64,000 nt of DNA, taken from positions 14,965,001 through 15,029,000 of the forward strand of contig NC_134427.1 of assembly GCF_030867145.1 (NCBI RefSeq), in the 5' to 3' direction. Position 1 is the first letter of the stretch. Each line of letters begins with the position of its first letter. The notes beneath the pieces were generated by a model. The model was not told where the DNA came from. It ran no database searches and was given only the letters and a program-made list of their open reading frames with translations. Source of the stretch: Opisthocomus hoazin (lineage: Eukaryota > Chordata > Aves > Opisthocomiformes > Opisthocomidae). The translations under genes and the position numbers were made by a program. Below, piece by piece: positions 11,201 to 24,640 of this stretch.

Positions 11201-14200
11201 TTTCCTATCATTTCAATCTACATGAAAGTTTCAGCTATGGCATTTACCTTATTCTGACTCACCAATTTTAAAATTACAGGAATGCCCCCACAGATCTTTT
11301 GAATTAAAATAAGATACAGCTTCAAGTCTAAAGTGTGAAGTTAGCATCCCGCGGTAGGTAAATTGTGTACAAAACCAGATTCCAGCATTTTTTCCACATT
11401 GAAACGAGCATTTCTTGAGAAAATTTGCGTGGTACCAACAGCCCACATGTATCAAATAACCTGATTTGGAGCAGGACCTTGATTCGTCACCGCAGCAGGA
11501 GGGAGGGTAGCTGAATCAGAAATGAAGGATGGTTTGCATGAGCCCACCAACCAGCAGCAAAGGAGAAAGCAGCAGCTGTGATGAGACTCAAGGCCACACC
11601 AGTTCCCCTTAAGACCCCTCTTATATTGCAGTATAAAATCCACACCCTTTGTCAGAATTTATATTGCAGTCAGAGGCCAATTTAGTTTTACCCTGTTTGT
11701 GACAGTAGATCTACTGCTGCAGTCTACAGCCCCACATTAGCACATTTCCATCTCTGCTGTCTGGCTGTGACCTAACGGTGAGGCACCGACTGTTACTAAT
11801 CCAATTACTAGTAGCTGGAATACATGCACAGGAATGGCCCATCCTAGGATTTCTCTGTTAGCAAGACCTCGTTGGAGAAAAGAATGTGCAGTTGTGTGAG
11901 CACAGTGTGTCACCACTGAGTCTCAGGCCTATGGTTTCCAAAACATCTGCTAACACCTTATTGCAGCTTCCGTATTGTGGAGTAACACGCACCCAAAATG
12001 AAGCAAGCACAGGCTATCTGCGCTCAGTGCTTGAAGACGGTGCTTCTGCATTGAACCTCTGTCCTTTTATTAAAGGTCATTCATCAAGTGCAATGTCAAA
12101 ACACAACTTGTCTCCTAAGCTGGTGGTACAATATGTCCCACATGTACCCAGGAAACCTCCCAGTAACTGGGAGGGAACAGCATGTTCCATTTTGCAGAGG
12201 GAAAAAAAAAAGACAGAGACAGATGTCACCACGCAGCAGATAAATTCCAAAGATACGTCTTCTGGAGGAGAACAATACATTCATAATACAATTATGGCAG
12301 AATGGGAAAAAGACTGATAAACTAAATAGCCTTAACTCACTCCCCAAGTTCTAAGTGGTGATGTGTTCACTGGTTTAGCTTTCCACCAAGATTACAGCTG
12401 TGTGACATTGGAGCCTATGAATTTAGATAGCTCATTGGTTGTAGCAGACTAAACACGTACCCATATCAAGTAGGTTTTCAGATCCTTCAAACATGAGGAG
12501 AATTCAGGCGGAGTATCATGTGCTACTGCCGCCTGGAGTCTCTGACACAACTCAGAATTTCTATTACAGCTTTTACACAGAACTTTCAGACTTCATTAAT
12601 TCTGGTGCAATTATGATTCTTCTTTCACTTTTTTAAGGTTATGTGTGACAAAAAAATTATGCTTTCAATTTGTAAAACCAAATACCTACGTGGGACCTGT
12701 CGCCACCAACAGAAGCTCCAAACAATCACACTGATGGGGTTAATTGGCATTTTAAAATAAATCACTGCCTCCAGATTGATTTATTTTCCCCCCTCTCTTT
12801 GCACAACATTACTGTGTTTCTCTATAATTATTCAATGCTAAGTTCATGGTTTTGAAGCAGACGACTGCAGACTTAGGAAATGGTGTTTGATTTGTTGCCA
12901 TGGAAACATCTTGCTGTAGATGTACTCTAATCCCATGACAACTCTGTCTCTTAAGAACCATTTTTTCTGACATAATAAAAATCTGATCAAGGTCAGATTT
13001 AATAACAATCTCAGTTCCCAGACTTTATTTCGTAAAGGTTTAGCGGAGTTATTTTTTTCCGAAGGGATTCTCTGGAAACTTTGTTTGTTTTCTTAGCTGG
13101 ATTGGAATTTATTCCCTAAAATACATAAACCTGGTGTGGTGTCATGTTAATTTACAGTGTACCTTTTGTTATGGTATAATTGCATCATTAAAATAAAGTT
13201 ACTTATAATTGTTTATATTGTCTTGACAGATGTTAACATTTTACATAACATTGTTCCCACTAATACACACATTTGGGATATCAATAACGCTTATCATTTC
13301 CTAACAACTGGTGTTTACATAGTAGCAAATGCCAGCGTAGTTTAACTTTCATTTCGTACTGTCATGTTTTTCTGAAGTATTTATCACAGGTACATTCAAA
13401 CCTGGAGGACTGGAGACAAGTGCCAATGCTTTACGTGTTCCACCATAGAAAAAAAACCCCAACATATGAACGACAGAGTCATATTAACACAAAAAAGTGA
13501 CTTGGCAATGAGGAACTTGCCAAGAACTCAGGTAAGAGTTTGGGGAATTTTTCTCCCTCCTTGGCACTGCTGTATTTGCCTTCTGGCAGATGGGTATCCA
13601 CTGCGGCCTTTGAACAGCAATAGCTCCGTAGGAAAAGAGGCTCAGTTAATGCGACTCAGCTATGTACTTACGGTTGGACTTTCAAAAGACAGCTAGCTCC
13701 TGACAATGCTGACAGACAAACAAAGAGATTTCAGAAACACCTTTTCATCAGTTCCAGTCGAGCCTCTGGGCAACTGAGTCCTTAGGATCATATGGTCCCA
13801 ACGGGTGGGGGGGGAAACAAACTTAGATGGTCTGCAGTGGGGACTTCTCCATTTATGCTACTTGTCCAGCATGACTTTACAGCCCCTAGAGAGAGAGGTT
13901 TTACACGTTCATCTCACCCTAAGGCACATACCAAAAAGGGATCAGATAAATCACTGTCTATAAAACACATTGTTTCCATTGATTCTGAAAGGAATCCAAA
14001 CTAACTCAGAGGCAAAGGTCTCAGATCTTCTATTCTAGAAGCACCGTCTGCACACCAGGTCCAAGGCAGTGAAGAGAACATTTGTGAAGAATACACCCTT
14101 CCTACAGCATGAATTTATGTTCCCACATCTGTTTAGTCTTATGTCTATCAATGGCTCTATCAGAGAAAATGTATAATTAACTCATTCTGTCAATGTGAAT

Positions 14201-16330
14201 AGCAGTCCTGGAACTCCTTAATACATTGCATCATATTTTTTTGCATCACAACTATCCATATTTCTTCTTATTCCCCCAAGCACAGCTTCAAACATATAGA
14301 AGATCTTCTTGTCTGTATCTCTTTAACCATCCAACACCGGACTATGTGATCTGCTCTGGAAATTGATATTGCGTCCTTGTAACTGGCATTCACCAACCTG
14401 TATCACCGTACTGTTTTGGATCCACTCAGAGGCCACAGAGGATTATGCAAGATACTCTACAAGTTACATGGCAGACAGTCCTCACCTCAGAAGGATGGGT
14501 AATGACCTCTGCCTGGTATGGTCTCTGGCAGTCAAGTTCAACCAGTGAAGTATCACAGCAAAGACGATTTCTGGGACCATTGTGAAAACATAAGGAGTTT
14601 GTTCAGCAAACATTTATATTGTCATGCAATACTACCACCAAGATATACGAAGCCACAGAAACCGTCATTTAAAGTAAGGATTGTAACAAATTTTGTACAT
14701 TATTAACTTGTTCAAAAACAACAGCTTTTCCATGCTTATTTTCAAGTGTGACACCACAGGAAGAATATAAACCCTTCTTACAGTCCAGAAAGAATGGAGC
14801 TACATCTGTTCTTTGACATTACAGGTGATAAAGCATCACTTTGATGGCTCAGCTGAGATCAGAGCACATCCTAGGTACCACACAGACACACACTAAGATA
14901 CAGCATCTGCCCTGCAGAGCTTTCATTTTAAGTACCGTAAGATGGAGAGAAAAAGGAATTATTCATATTCCTGTACTACAGGTCAGGAAGCTGGGCTTTA
15001 AGTACAAGATTGTCTTTTTTTTTTGCATTATCAGTATAAACAGGGATTATTGACAGTATTATTGTGACCAAATAAGAAGAGCTGAGACAGCTTCAGTGAA
15101 GATTATATTGTGGCATACGAATTATTTAAAGCATACATGTTTGGCCCGTAGGCACAGAGACAGAAAATACCGGCATTACCACTGTCGAACTTTCAGGCAC
15201 TGATGGCAAACCCTGCGCCCTTTCTGCTGGATGTTGTAAACATGCATACATTTACACACACCAAAAGATGGTTTCTGCTCTGGAAAGCAAAGGGTCCCAT
15301 GAGGATACAGCTGCAAGAGCCACGCGTTGGTAAATACAGCATCATTGTGCTGTCAGTCTTTCAGCAGTCAATTGCCAGGTGAAAATGCAATATAGCAGAA
15401 AAGGCCACCCCGCAGGAGAAGTTAGCCAGGCACTCCGCAGCAAAGAGAACAGCAAACCCCATTCACCCAGGCTGCCCTGCCATCTCCCTCAACAGAGTCA
15501 GTGAAAAGGTTTGAGCTCGTCTCCACGCCTACCTTCAAGCCTAAAGAAAGAGGGTTTTAGTAACTTTTCACAGTGAGGGGACGGATATTGTACAACAGCT
15601 AAGTGGTGTGCAAACGTAGAACAAAAGGACACTATTGAAACTACAGAGCTCAGAAGTTGCTCCTACGTTAAAGATGATCGATGACTATTTTTCTCCTTTT
15701 GCGTAGTCCAAGCAGGCTCCCTGTTCTGCCCTGTTAAAGCTCTAGACCTTGATCATTAAGTACCAGAAATAAGTTACAGACAGAAGCATCAGTTCCAAAT
15801 ATTGGCTGATTTTCTCTTATTTCCTCTTGGAAGGAACATCACTCCTCAGCTATTTTTACTCAAACATTTTCTGTTGAAAAATAAAAATGACCTAAAAAAA
15901 TCTGGTTTGTTTTGTTTTGTTTTTTTTGGGGGGGGCAGGAAGGGATTTCAGAGCCCATGCTTGGAGCACTAGTAAAGCAAAGTTGCCTTGACAACAGTAG
16001 CCATCTTTACATGGTAATTCTCTGTGCAGGGCAGAAGGCTGGTTTAATTCCTCCTTTTTCCTCTCTGTCTGGCACGACATCCCCTCCCACCCCCAGGTAA
16101 GGTTCTGTCATGTGTACACTGGTTTTCCATCAGCGTGTACCCGGGGTACAGCTTGATCTCATTGACTAAATCTGGAGTTTTAATAGATGTTATTTGACTT
16201 TTAAAAGCATCTCGTATGAAAATTTTCAGATTTAATTGACAGAGATTCAGTTTCAAAGTCGAGCTCTCCCCTTCAGAAATTGCTGATGGCATTTCATCCC
16301 AAACAGAGTTAACCTCATCAACAGCCGAAA
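8206..16330. other. Intergenic, AT-rich, no gene recognised
   Basis: No recognised protein domain and no RNA gene. A 143-codon frame at 11886-12317 (plus) has no splice or family support. Stretches at 10.7-11.3 kb and 12.6-13.35 kb are AT-rich without repeat signatures and could hold conserved non-coding elements, which only alignment would show. Confidence 0.55.
14858..15000 (+). repeat. Possible ancient amniote SINE-like relic
   Basis: The order of ACACAGACACACACTAAGATA, CATCTGCCCTGCAGAGCTTTC and a later GTACTACAGGTCAGGAAGCTG resembles the same old amniote repeat family as at 28.2 kb. It is degenerate, so the assignment is tentative. Confidence 0.3.
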
Positions 16331-16547
16331 CCTGGCTGCCGGCGCAGCCGCTCGCGGCTCCGGGCCGCGCGGAGCCGCTCCCCGCGCTTCACAGCTCCGG
16401 GGCTGCGGGTTAAACTTCTTCGGGACGCTGCCGTGCCCAAACACGCGTCCTGGCAGGAAGCCGGCATCAAAGGCACGGGGCTGGCGGCACCTTGGCTGCT
16501 TTGAAACCGGAGCAGAAGAAGTGACGCTTTAATTTGCAGCAGTTACC

Positions 16548-16567
16548 GGGGGGGGGGGGGGGGGGGG
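16548..16567 (+). repeat. Poly(G) run, 20 nt
   Basis: Twenty consecutive G followed by ACGACGGACGGGACGGGACG. Long G runs of this kind can form G-quadruplexes; the exact length may be an assembly or sequencing artefact. Confidence 0.9.
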
Positions 16568-16671
16568 ACGACGGACGGGACGGGACGGACACACAGCGCA
16601 AACCGCGACGGGGAGACGGGGCCGCTGCCCCCGCCACGCCCCGCCCGCGCCGGGCCCAGCGCGCGCTCACG

Positions 16672-16685
16672 GCTCCCTCTAGCGG
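16672..16685 (-). promoter_or_regulatory. CTCF-like motif, opposite orientation
   Basis: On the minus strand CCGCTAGAGGGAGC fits the CTCF core except for one position. Relative to the motif at 7573 it is convergent. Confidence 0.4.
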
Positions 16686-16724
16686 CCGCGCGGGGCTCGG
16701 GCGGCAGCAGCCCTGGGGGCCCTG

Positions 16725-17040
16725 AGGGAGAGCCGGCATCGCGAGCGGCGGGAAGGCGCTCGGAGCCCCGTCCGACCCGGCCTCGAACGGCTCCAGGGAC
16801 GGGGCAGCGACCGCCTCTCTGGGCAACCTGTGCCAGTGCCTCGCCGCCCTCTTCAGAAAACACCTCTTCCTTATCTTCACTCTAAATCTCCCCTTTTTCT
16901 GTTGAAAGCCATTACCCCTTGTCCACTCGCAACAGGCCCTGATAAAAAGTCTGTCCCCATCTTTCCTACAAGCCCCCTTCAACCGCTGAAAGGCCACCAT
17001 AGGGTCTCCCCGGAGCCTTCTCCAGGCTGCTCAGTCCAAG
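16725..17040 (-). mobile_element. CR1 LINE 3' fragment, CpG-rich
   Basis: Antisense CR1: CTCTCTGGGCAACCTGTGCC at about 16815, CCATTACCCCTTGTCC at about 16908, and CTCCCCGGAGCCTTCTCCAG at about 17008, all hallmarks of the CR1 3' region in reverse orientation. The left part runs into the CpG island and has unusually many CpG sites for a CR1. The left boundary is uncertain. Confidence 0.85.
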
Positions 17041-20000
17041 CTAGCAATGAAGCAGGCATCGGGGTCTGGGCTGGCTGGAAAGCAGCGGTCCTTCTCTGTG
17101 CGATACTCTGTATTCTTTCTACTGAAAAAAAAAAACAGTGAGAGGAATTGTTTCCCATCACAAAACAACGACCAGCCAAATAAAATCATCCTTTATGATA
17201 AAAATGTCGTCATATTGGGTGTTGGAGGGGCTTCCAAGAAAGATTTTGAAGTTTTCGAGGACAGCAGGCATTTTTCACCAATCCTTCGCTGCAATTTTCC
17301 ATTCAGTAAACGCGGTTTTCACGGATTGTCTTTAAATAGCTCTAGTTACAACAACGGCACCCACACATCTTTAGGGTCACCTTTACAGAAACCGAAGCAT
17401 AAATCCACAACAAAAGAATTGTGGAAATGTTTGTTAAATCATGGAGGCTCCACTCTTCCAGCAACCCTCCTCAAGGGACAGGCAATGACCTAGGATGGCG
17501 AAGTTGGTTACACACACGCACACAGTCCCTCCACCAAACAGCCGAACGCTGCGCTGTGACAGATGGGTACACACCTGCGTCCTCCTTCTCCTCCTCCACC
17601 TCTAACACCCAGGGGCAGCACTTTGAGGACCAATTTGTACAATATCTGGCCCCTGTCACCTCAATACGCAGAACCAGCAATCTTACTTCCTCAGTTTAAA
17701 GGTTTAAGGCAGACCCTTGCGGGTTAGTCAAGGGAAGTCGGTGGCAAATACGACTGGAAGGGATCTCCCCACCACGAGTAAGCGCACACGTTGGCCACCT
17801 GCAGCCAGACCCAGCCCGCAGGCACTGCTGGATCCCCATGCGCTGCTGGAGGAAAACAACGCAGCAACAGCTAGGAACGAAGACAAAGTAGATGCGTGCT
17901 TGTGTATAAACACAGACAGAAAATCAGAAACAATGATTAAGCACACAAACTTGAAATGTAATTTTAAAAGATTCAGGAAGAATTGTAAAATGTCTTGGTT
18001 AAATACCATTTTGGTGTAAGGAAATATTTTATTGCCATCAGATTTTGAAAAAGCAGGAATTTATTTATGGCCTTCTTTTTCCACAGTGAAAAAATTCATG
18101 GGCAAATACTCCAGTTTTTCCATTTACAAAACTGTGGGCCATTTATTTTCATTGAAATTGTTATTCTTGGTTAATAATACAAAAACATACTTATAATTTC
18201 GTAATCTTTTTTAACCACATTTTTAAATGCATGAAATAAAGACTGAACACTTCTGAATTGGATAATGACATAAAAGTAATTTTTTCTTTTAAAATAAGTC
18301 TTTCTTTTAAGGTCACTTCTTCTGTCAAGTGACAGGGTAATCTATAGGACTGCTTAAGACATCCTGATCTACCGGAGCTTTGGCCCGGATATGTTGAGTA
18401 ACCTACTACAAGGCAGCTGTTATTCGGCCTCGGTTTCCCTCATTGTACAAGTGTACCACGACTCCATATTTAAAAAGCACTCTAAGGCCTGCAGATGAAG
18501 CAAACCATACGATGATTGCCATCAATCAGAGCAGCATCCAAGCAACTAATGGCAAAACGTGGCTCATCTCCCAGATTAGTGTTTGGACAAACATGCATAG
18601 AAACAAATAATCAGACAAGGGAAACCTGTTTTCATAGGAATCACATGTAATAATAAGGATATTCATTATACTTTTTGGAGGATAAAAGAAAATAAAGATG
18701 AGTGGACATACATCTAACTTCTCTTACAGAGTTCTATTTTGTTTGTAAAGTCAGCTGGCCCCTATTCCTCCTACTCAGAGGAATCTTTGATAATTCACAT
18801 GTGAAATTAAAGGCATCTTATTTATTCAGTTATTTATTATTCTCTGTAAACTGAGTTAGGAATTTGTCCCTGTGAATAATGTTAGCCATAATAGTTAATT
18901 TACTCCTATTCATTGGCAGTAATAAAAATGTACAAGGGGATGCAGAAACATTATTATTTCTTGCTTGAAGTGCAATTTCATGTGGTGAGAAAAACATGCT
19001 AATATGCTGCAAAGTGCTACAGGAATTTAGTTCTCAAAGGAATGGTGGTATTAAATGTATTCTGACAAGAAGGGGCTTTGGAAGGGAAACATTTATCTTC
19101 ATAAAGTCATTAAATTTACTGAGCAGCACCGCATTCTTACTGCAATCTGCTCACTCCATTAAAGGCAGAGCTGTGGAACGGTCTCTGCTGTGTTCGGAGC
19201 ATCTACATTTTTGAAAATTGTAATAATGGGGGGAAAGAAGACTCAAGGAGGGGGAAATAATATATCCTTCTTTAAAAGAACCCTCTGCACTAAAAAAAAA
19301 AACCAACACCTCAGAAATCACCACTCAAAAAGAAGTTTCACTGCCTACCTCTGGAAAGAAACACATTCTAGGGAAATTTTGAAAGCTAAGACCTTAAAAT
19401 GCTGAAATGAGGACTAATGGCTTTGAAGGCATTGGCAGCACATAACTGGCATGTGAGGGATGCTCAAGGTAAAGGGGCGGGAAGAGCAGCTTTGCACATT
19501 CATATCTGGCCTGTAACTACTTTCTCATGTTCGATCGCATAGCAATAAAACAGAATTAGGGCAAGCAGATAACCCTTGAAATTGGAGACGCTGTTCTTGG
19601 TGTTTTTTCCGATGCAGTTGGTTACTTTATTTCTCTTCGTCCTTGATAGCTAGATAGGTTTTAAGTAAAAAAGATAAAACCTCTATGCGTACTGCAGTGC
19701 CACAGTAGCATTTTGGGTGAAGTCTACCGTGCCAATTCAGACAACCCGATCCAAGGCCTGGGGTCAAAGTCACACCACAGTGATCTACATAGTCCGAGAA
19801 GAAAGTCCTTCCTCCAGAGGAAGCAGGAGAATTCCTCCAGCCAGGAGAAAACTAGTCAGGGTTATTTTTAGAGAGAACTTATCACACTAACTCCAAAAAG
19901 AAAATGGTCCAATATAAGCCATGCCTTAGATGTGAAAACTGTTTCACGGAAGGCTCCAGAACTAGGACACACACCTTGTATCTTTTGTAGTCCCACCATA

Positions 20001-21048
20001 AGCCCTTTAATGACATCCAATGCAACCACTGAAAAAGGAAACTACCTGCGCGTTGCTCTGATTACAGCATACATCAAGAACAGAAAGCTAATTAAGCACC
20101 ATCAAGTATGACAGTAACACTGTAAAACCATATTTCTGAACAACAGCCAGAGCCAACATCATCTTTACTGCATGCTTTTTATATCGATATCACAGGGCGC
20201 CGAAGCTCTCCAGGACTCATTTGAGAAACAAGGCAGCAGAAAACCATAACATTAACACCACAAACCCACTTGGCCTCCTAACCACAAAACAATACAGCAC
20301 ACAGAAACACCTCAACAAGGAGATGAACTACACCAGCGTCAGAACCTGAACCTCACGCTCAGCATGACTCAACCTATCTGAAACAAAGGGAAAGCAATAC
20401 TCTTAATGCCCCTATTCACTACAACAGGGAGTATCATACCTCCTTTAATTGATTTTGTTTTCATCACATCCACAGACTCTCAAAAGCTCAGAAATGTTTT
20501 TGCCCGGCCCATGAAAGCAAAACAAGATGTTGACAGAAATAATCGACCCCGTTTTCACAGAGGTTGAATGCAAAAGGTTTCAAGTGGTGCGAGTAAACTT
20601 CTCTTCAAGCTTTTCCTCTGTGAACAAACAATCACCATCAAGGCCCAGAAGACTAGGTATTCACTGATTTATGGATCTAGTAGGTCTGAAGAATGACTTT
20701 CTAATGGCTTTACACTACAAGTGCATCAGTTCTGCAGATTAGCGTTCTCCCACACGTAACAACATCTGCGTTAAAGGTCTGAACCTCCTGGCTTTGTTCT
20801 GTCTCTAAATGCTCCAGATAAATATAGTGGGTAGAAGTTAGATAGCCTGCAGAATAATTGTACAATCATACCGATTCCTAATATACTTGTAGCCAGTTGC
20901 AACCTTGCTAGGAAAAAAAAACCCACAACCCTACATCAGGAAACCACAGACTTCCCTAATGGGTTACAGTGCATAATTGAGTATAAAGAATAGTTATTGC
21001 TTGAACTACAGTTGAACTGAGATTTCCAGCTTCCCTAGCAAATGTTCT

Positions 21049-21063
21049 GCTGCTGCTGCTAAG
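21049..21063 (+). repeat. Short CTG repeat
   Basis: Five tandem CTG units in an otherwise AT-rich region; simple sequence. Confidence 0.75.
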
Positions 21064-21651
21064 CTATAGTAATAATTTCTAATTGTGTGGGTTTTAAGTG
21101 AAAACAGTAAGAAATGCTGTTCGATTGGTTACCGTAAACCATTCCTTTCAATGTGACGAGGTCACTGGAACAAGTCCTGGAAATCAGAGGTCTTTTACCT
21201 AAACTACACTGGCAGAAGCTAGAAACTAATGAAGCAATGCTGCAGCAGCATCACGCCCATTACACAATTAGAGGGACAGCATTGGACACTGTGAGATTGT
21301 CACACACCTTGCTAATGAACCATGTTTTACACACATTTAATTAATTAATTATGGCTGAAGTCATTCACTGCTAGCCAGCAACTGCTTTATTATACACAAA
21401 CCTGACCACCTTACAAATACCGCACCGGAGTGCTAATGAGCTATTAAGTGGAACTGCACGTTACCAGCAATTTTGTGGGAAATCAAGTAATAAGAGATCA
21501 AATATCAAATAAAAGAGCTTTTAATCCAAGTAAGATAATTAATTGCACCTCCTGTCTCACAGCTTTCCTAGTACTTTACAGGAAAAAAGAGCTTTCTCAT
21601 CAAGCTAATTTGATCCTATTGCCAAAAACTTTTTTTTAAATTATGAGTGCC

Positions 21652-21783
21652 ATTTAGCAAGTAGGAATTATTATTTATTATATATATTATTTTATTTATA
21701 TTTATATATTTATTTATTTTTATCTATTATATATATTATTTTATTTATTTATATATTATTTAGCAAGACAGGAATTATTACTA
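21652..21783 (+). repeat. AT-rich simple repeat flanked by a 23-nt direct repeat
   Basis: ATTTAGCAAG plus GGAATTATTA occurs at 21652-21673 and again at 21758-21780, on both sides of about 84 bp made only of A and T (TATTTATATAT-type). This looks like a tandem duplication of about 106 bp or a slippage product. Confidence 0.8.
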
Positions 21784-24544
21784 TTTACATAGCAGTTTCT
21801 CCTTGGGATTCCAATATACCCCAGAGACATCATTCAAACACCCAGGGAAAGACGGTCAATAAACCCAAACAGCTGGAGAGATGAGGGAGGGAGGAAAGAG
21901 CAGTAGGTTACAGTTTCTGCATGGGAGCTAACAATACTCCACTGCTTTCCCAGATCTCATGCATTTCTTGGCCATTCATCTGCTTCTCAGAACCAAACAC
22001 AGTGCAGAGAATATCCAGTACGCTTTGCCAAATGCCAGGAAGACCTGCAGTCCTTGCACTGACGGCAGGCAAGGCAGGGAAGCAGGGTAAGAGCCTGCTC
22101 CTCCAGCTTGAGAGCTGGGCGGACTCTGCACAGAAGGGTCTGCAACGACCTCCACGTCCTGAAGTCCCCCTACATCTCCACAGCTCTGTTGACCCACAGG
22201 ACCTGTTGTCCCTGCACATTCCAGCCTGGAATACGAAGGCATTTATGAACAGATTTCCTCATGCACCACATGCATTTAAAAAGAAGCCATCAGCAACACC
22301 TTCCAATCTAATTGCTCCCAGACTAATAAAGAATGAACTCTGCTCTACCTTTCTCTCTCCCTTTATCACAAGGATGATTATAAGACAGTACAGAAGATGA
22401 CCAGCACATTTGAGGAACATTAAGGCAGGCTGGTTTTTGGAGTCAGGGCAATCAGTAGCTGAGAAGGCCCCAGCTCAATTTTGTAGCCTAAATAGCATTA
22501 TTCTGCATTCTTCTTTGGCTTGTATACGTGTATGTGCAAATGTGTTATAAATTCCTGGGGCCTTGATAGAACTTTTCTTCTACAGTTTCACTTAAATATA
22601 GGTTAGCCATGACTTTCATAAACCCCATAAAGTGTCTAAAGTAACATGATGAAAGCATACTTCATTTCTCCCTCGATCCAGAATTAAATGTTCACTGCGC
22701 TTAAAAGTCTTACTATTTTTTAGTTCATTGGCTCTTACCATCATCTCTGTTATCCAATTATTTCCTTTCTACATGGTTTCTTTTTCCCTTAAACCTTCTA
22801 GTCTTTCAGCATTCTACAGCCAATCATTAGTTAATTCTTGTTGACTTTTATCATTTGTACTCTCCCTAATTGGTTTGTCATATTCCTGTCTCCTCTTCAT
22901 TCCCTTTCAATTTTTATTTTCCTACATTCTAACTTCCTCCAATTTATTTTCCTCCTACATAAACTGTGATTTTTATTGATGCTGAATGCAGCCTGCAGGC
23001 CAAAAATAATAGTCCAAAATCAAGTAACCACAGTTCTTCAGTTTTTCACAGATTAATTTCAGAAAAGAGGTTCTATTCAGCTAAATCTTCCTTTTCTATA
23101 TTTCTAGCTATTGAAGAAGCTGCACATACATTAAATATTTAATAGGAAATCCCCTCCAGCTGAATTCAGGCCCCACAGCATCTCATTACCATGTCTTGGA
23201 ATAGCATCCTCATTGTCACTTGCTTAATTATGCTAAGAAAGAGTGGAATTGTATGGCTGTTGGGATCAGAAAGTGGTTAAATTCACTTGGCAAGACTTTG
23301 GATATCTCATTAAGATCCTCGTTTAGCACTTCTAATTGAGTCCCTTTTTAAATTTTTTTTAGTTTTCTAGAACCAAGATTTAGGAAAATCTTTCCAACAA
23401 CAGCAAATACTTCCTTAACTTTTTTCCAACTTTAATACAAATTTCTGCCATGAAGAAGAATCATGTAAAGATTAAAAGCAATTTTATGTCCTAGTGCACC
23501 ACTAATCTTTTTGAATGACTGTCACCCTTACAGAAAGGGGAATTGAAACTCCCTAGAGTAGAGTCCTAATTTCTGATGGAGCTCTCTTTCCTGTGCACTA
23601 GCACTTGCTGAGTATATTGCCCTCTACAAGCGATCATAAATGACAGCTTGCTCCCAAGCAATCCCTGCAACCACTACTCTCCGACAGTTTCTTTGAGAGC
23701 TAGTCTCCTCGTTTCAGGTGGAAGCATCAGCACTCTGAAGGTGAAGGTGAGGACGCTGCTGGGAAGGAGAGGGTTTCTACTTTAAGAGTTGCTGCCTCGC
23801 TTGCAGGAAGTTCACTTCTGTGAAGTAAACCAGCAGCAGAGCTAGGTATCATTTCAATCATAATTAACTCGTCAAAAGATGACTCAAGTGATGCACAAGT
23901 GCCAGATCTCTGCACAGGGGGTTAATTTCATCCTAAGAAGTCGGATGACAAGAGAGTGCTCTATTAAAATCAACATGCATACAGTTTACCAGCACAGATA
24001 TAGCTCTCGTATTAGTATTGGGAAAGCATCTTAATAGCATCATAAGACAAACTCTCATAGCAATAGCTGTATACAGTCAGAAACAGACGGGTTGTTCACA
24101 GACTCTGATTTGTATGAAACTTTCCAAAAACAGCCTCATGAAAATATACCTTTGTGGGTAATGTCTGTCCTAATTGAGTCCTATCTTCACGCAGAAACAC
24201 TGATGAAAGTCTCTTCCTCACAGTGATATACAAATAACACACCTATAGCCTCTGCAATTAACAGTCCTTAAAGAATAAAGGAGTTTGAAGGGCAAGAATA
24301 AGGACTTGGTATGCCAGGACTTCTACAAAAAGAGAGCAAAATAAATACTTCCTTCAAACATCCTTAGCAGTCTTTACAACCAACAGTCATAGCTGAACAG
24401 TGGCTGCTACATCTTCATTTTGTAGAGACGTAGGCAAATGAAGAAAGGTACTTTAAGAAACCCTGAAGCAATTCTGCTGCAAGAATAACAGAAAGAAGTA
24501 ATAAGAAACAGGGAAATCATGAATCATCTCAGCATCCAATAAGG

Positions 24545-24640
24545 CATGCACATAAAAGATAATTTCTGTTTTATATACGCAAAAACAGAGACGGGAAAAG
24601 GTTATGTGACTTCACTGAAGCTTACAGAAAAAGGTCAATA
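24545..24640 (+). repeat. Possible MIR-like relic
   Basis: CAAAAACAGAGACGGGAAAA followed by GGTTATGTGACTTCACTGAAG resembles the MIR segment for GGAAACTGAGGCACAGAGAG and GGTTAAGTGACTTGCCCAAG. Short and diverged. Confidence 0.25.

Larger units (their letters stand above)
16330..16850. promoter_or_regulatory. Second orphan CpG island
   Basis: Very G+C- and CpG-rich between AT-rich flanks. It includes GCCACGCCCCGCCCGCGCC (Sp1-type boxes on the minus strand) at about 16633-16651, a NotI-type GCGGCCGC at 16682-16689, and a G20 run. No gene start is recognised. Confidence 0.6.

Noticed and set aside
11886-12317. 143-codon plus-strand frame
   Set aside because: No recognised domain, ordinary intergenic composition, no splice sites or poly(A) signal close by.
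16467-17000. 177-codon minus-strand frame
   Set aside because: It spans the CpG island and the antisense CR1; no domain is seen and part of it is CR1 3' sequence, which is non-coding.
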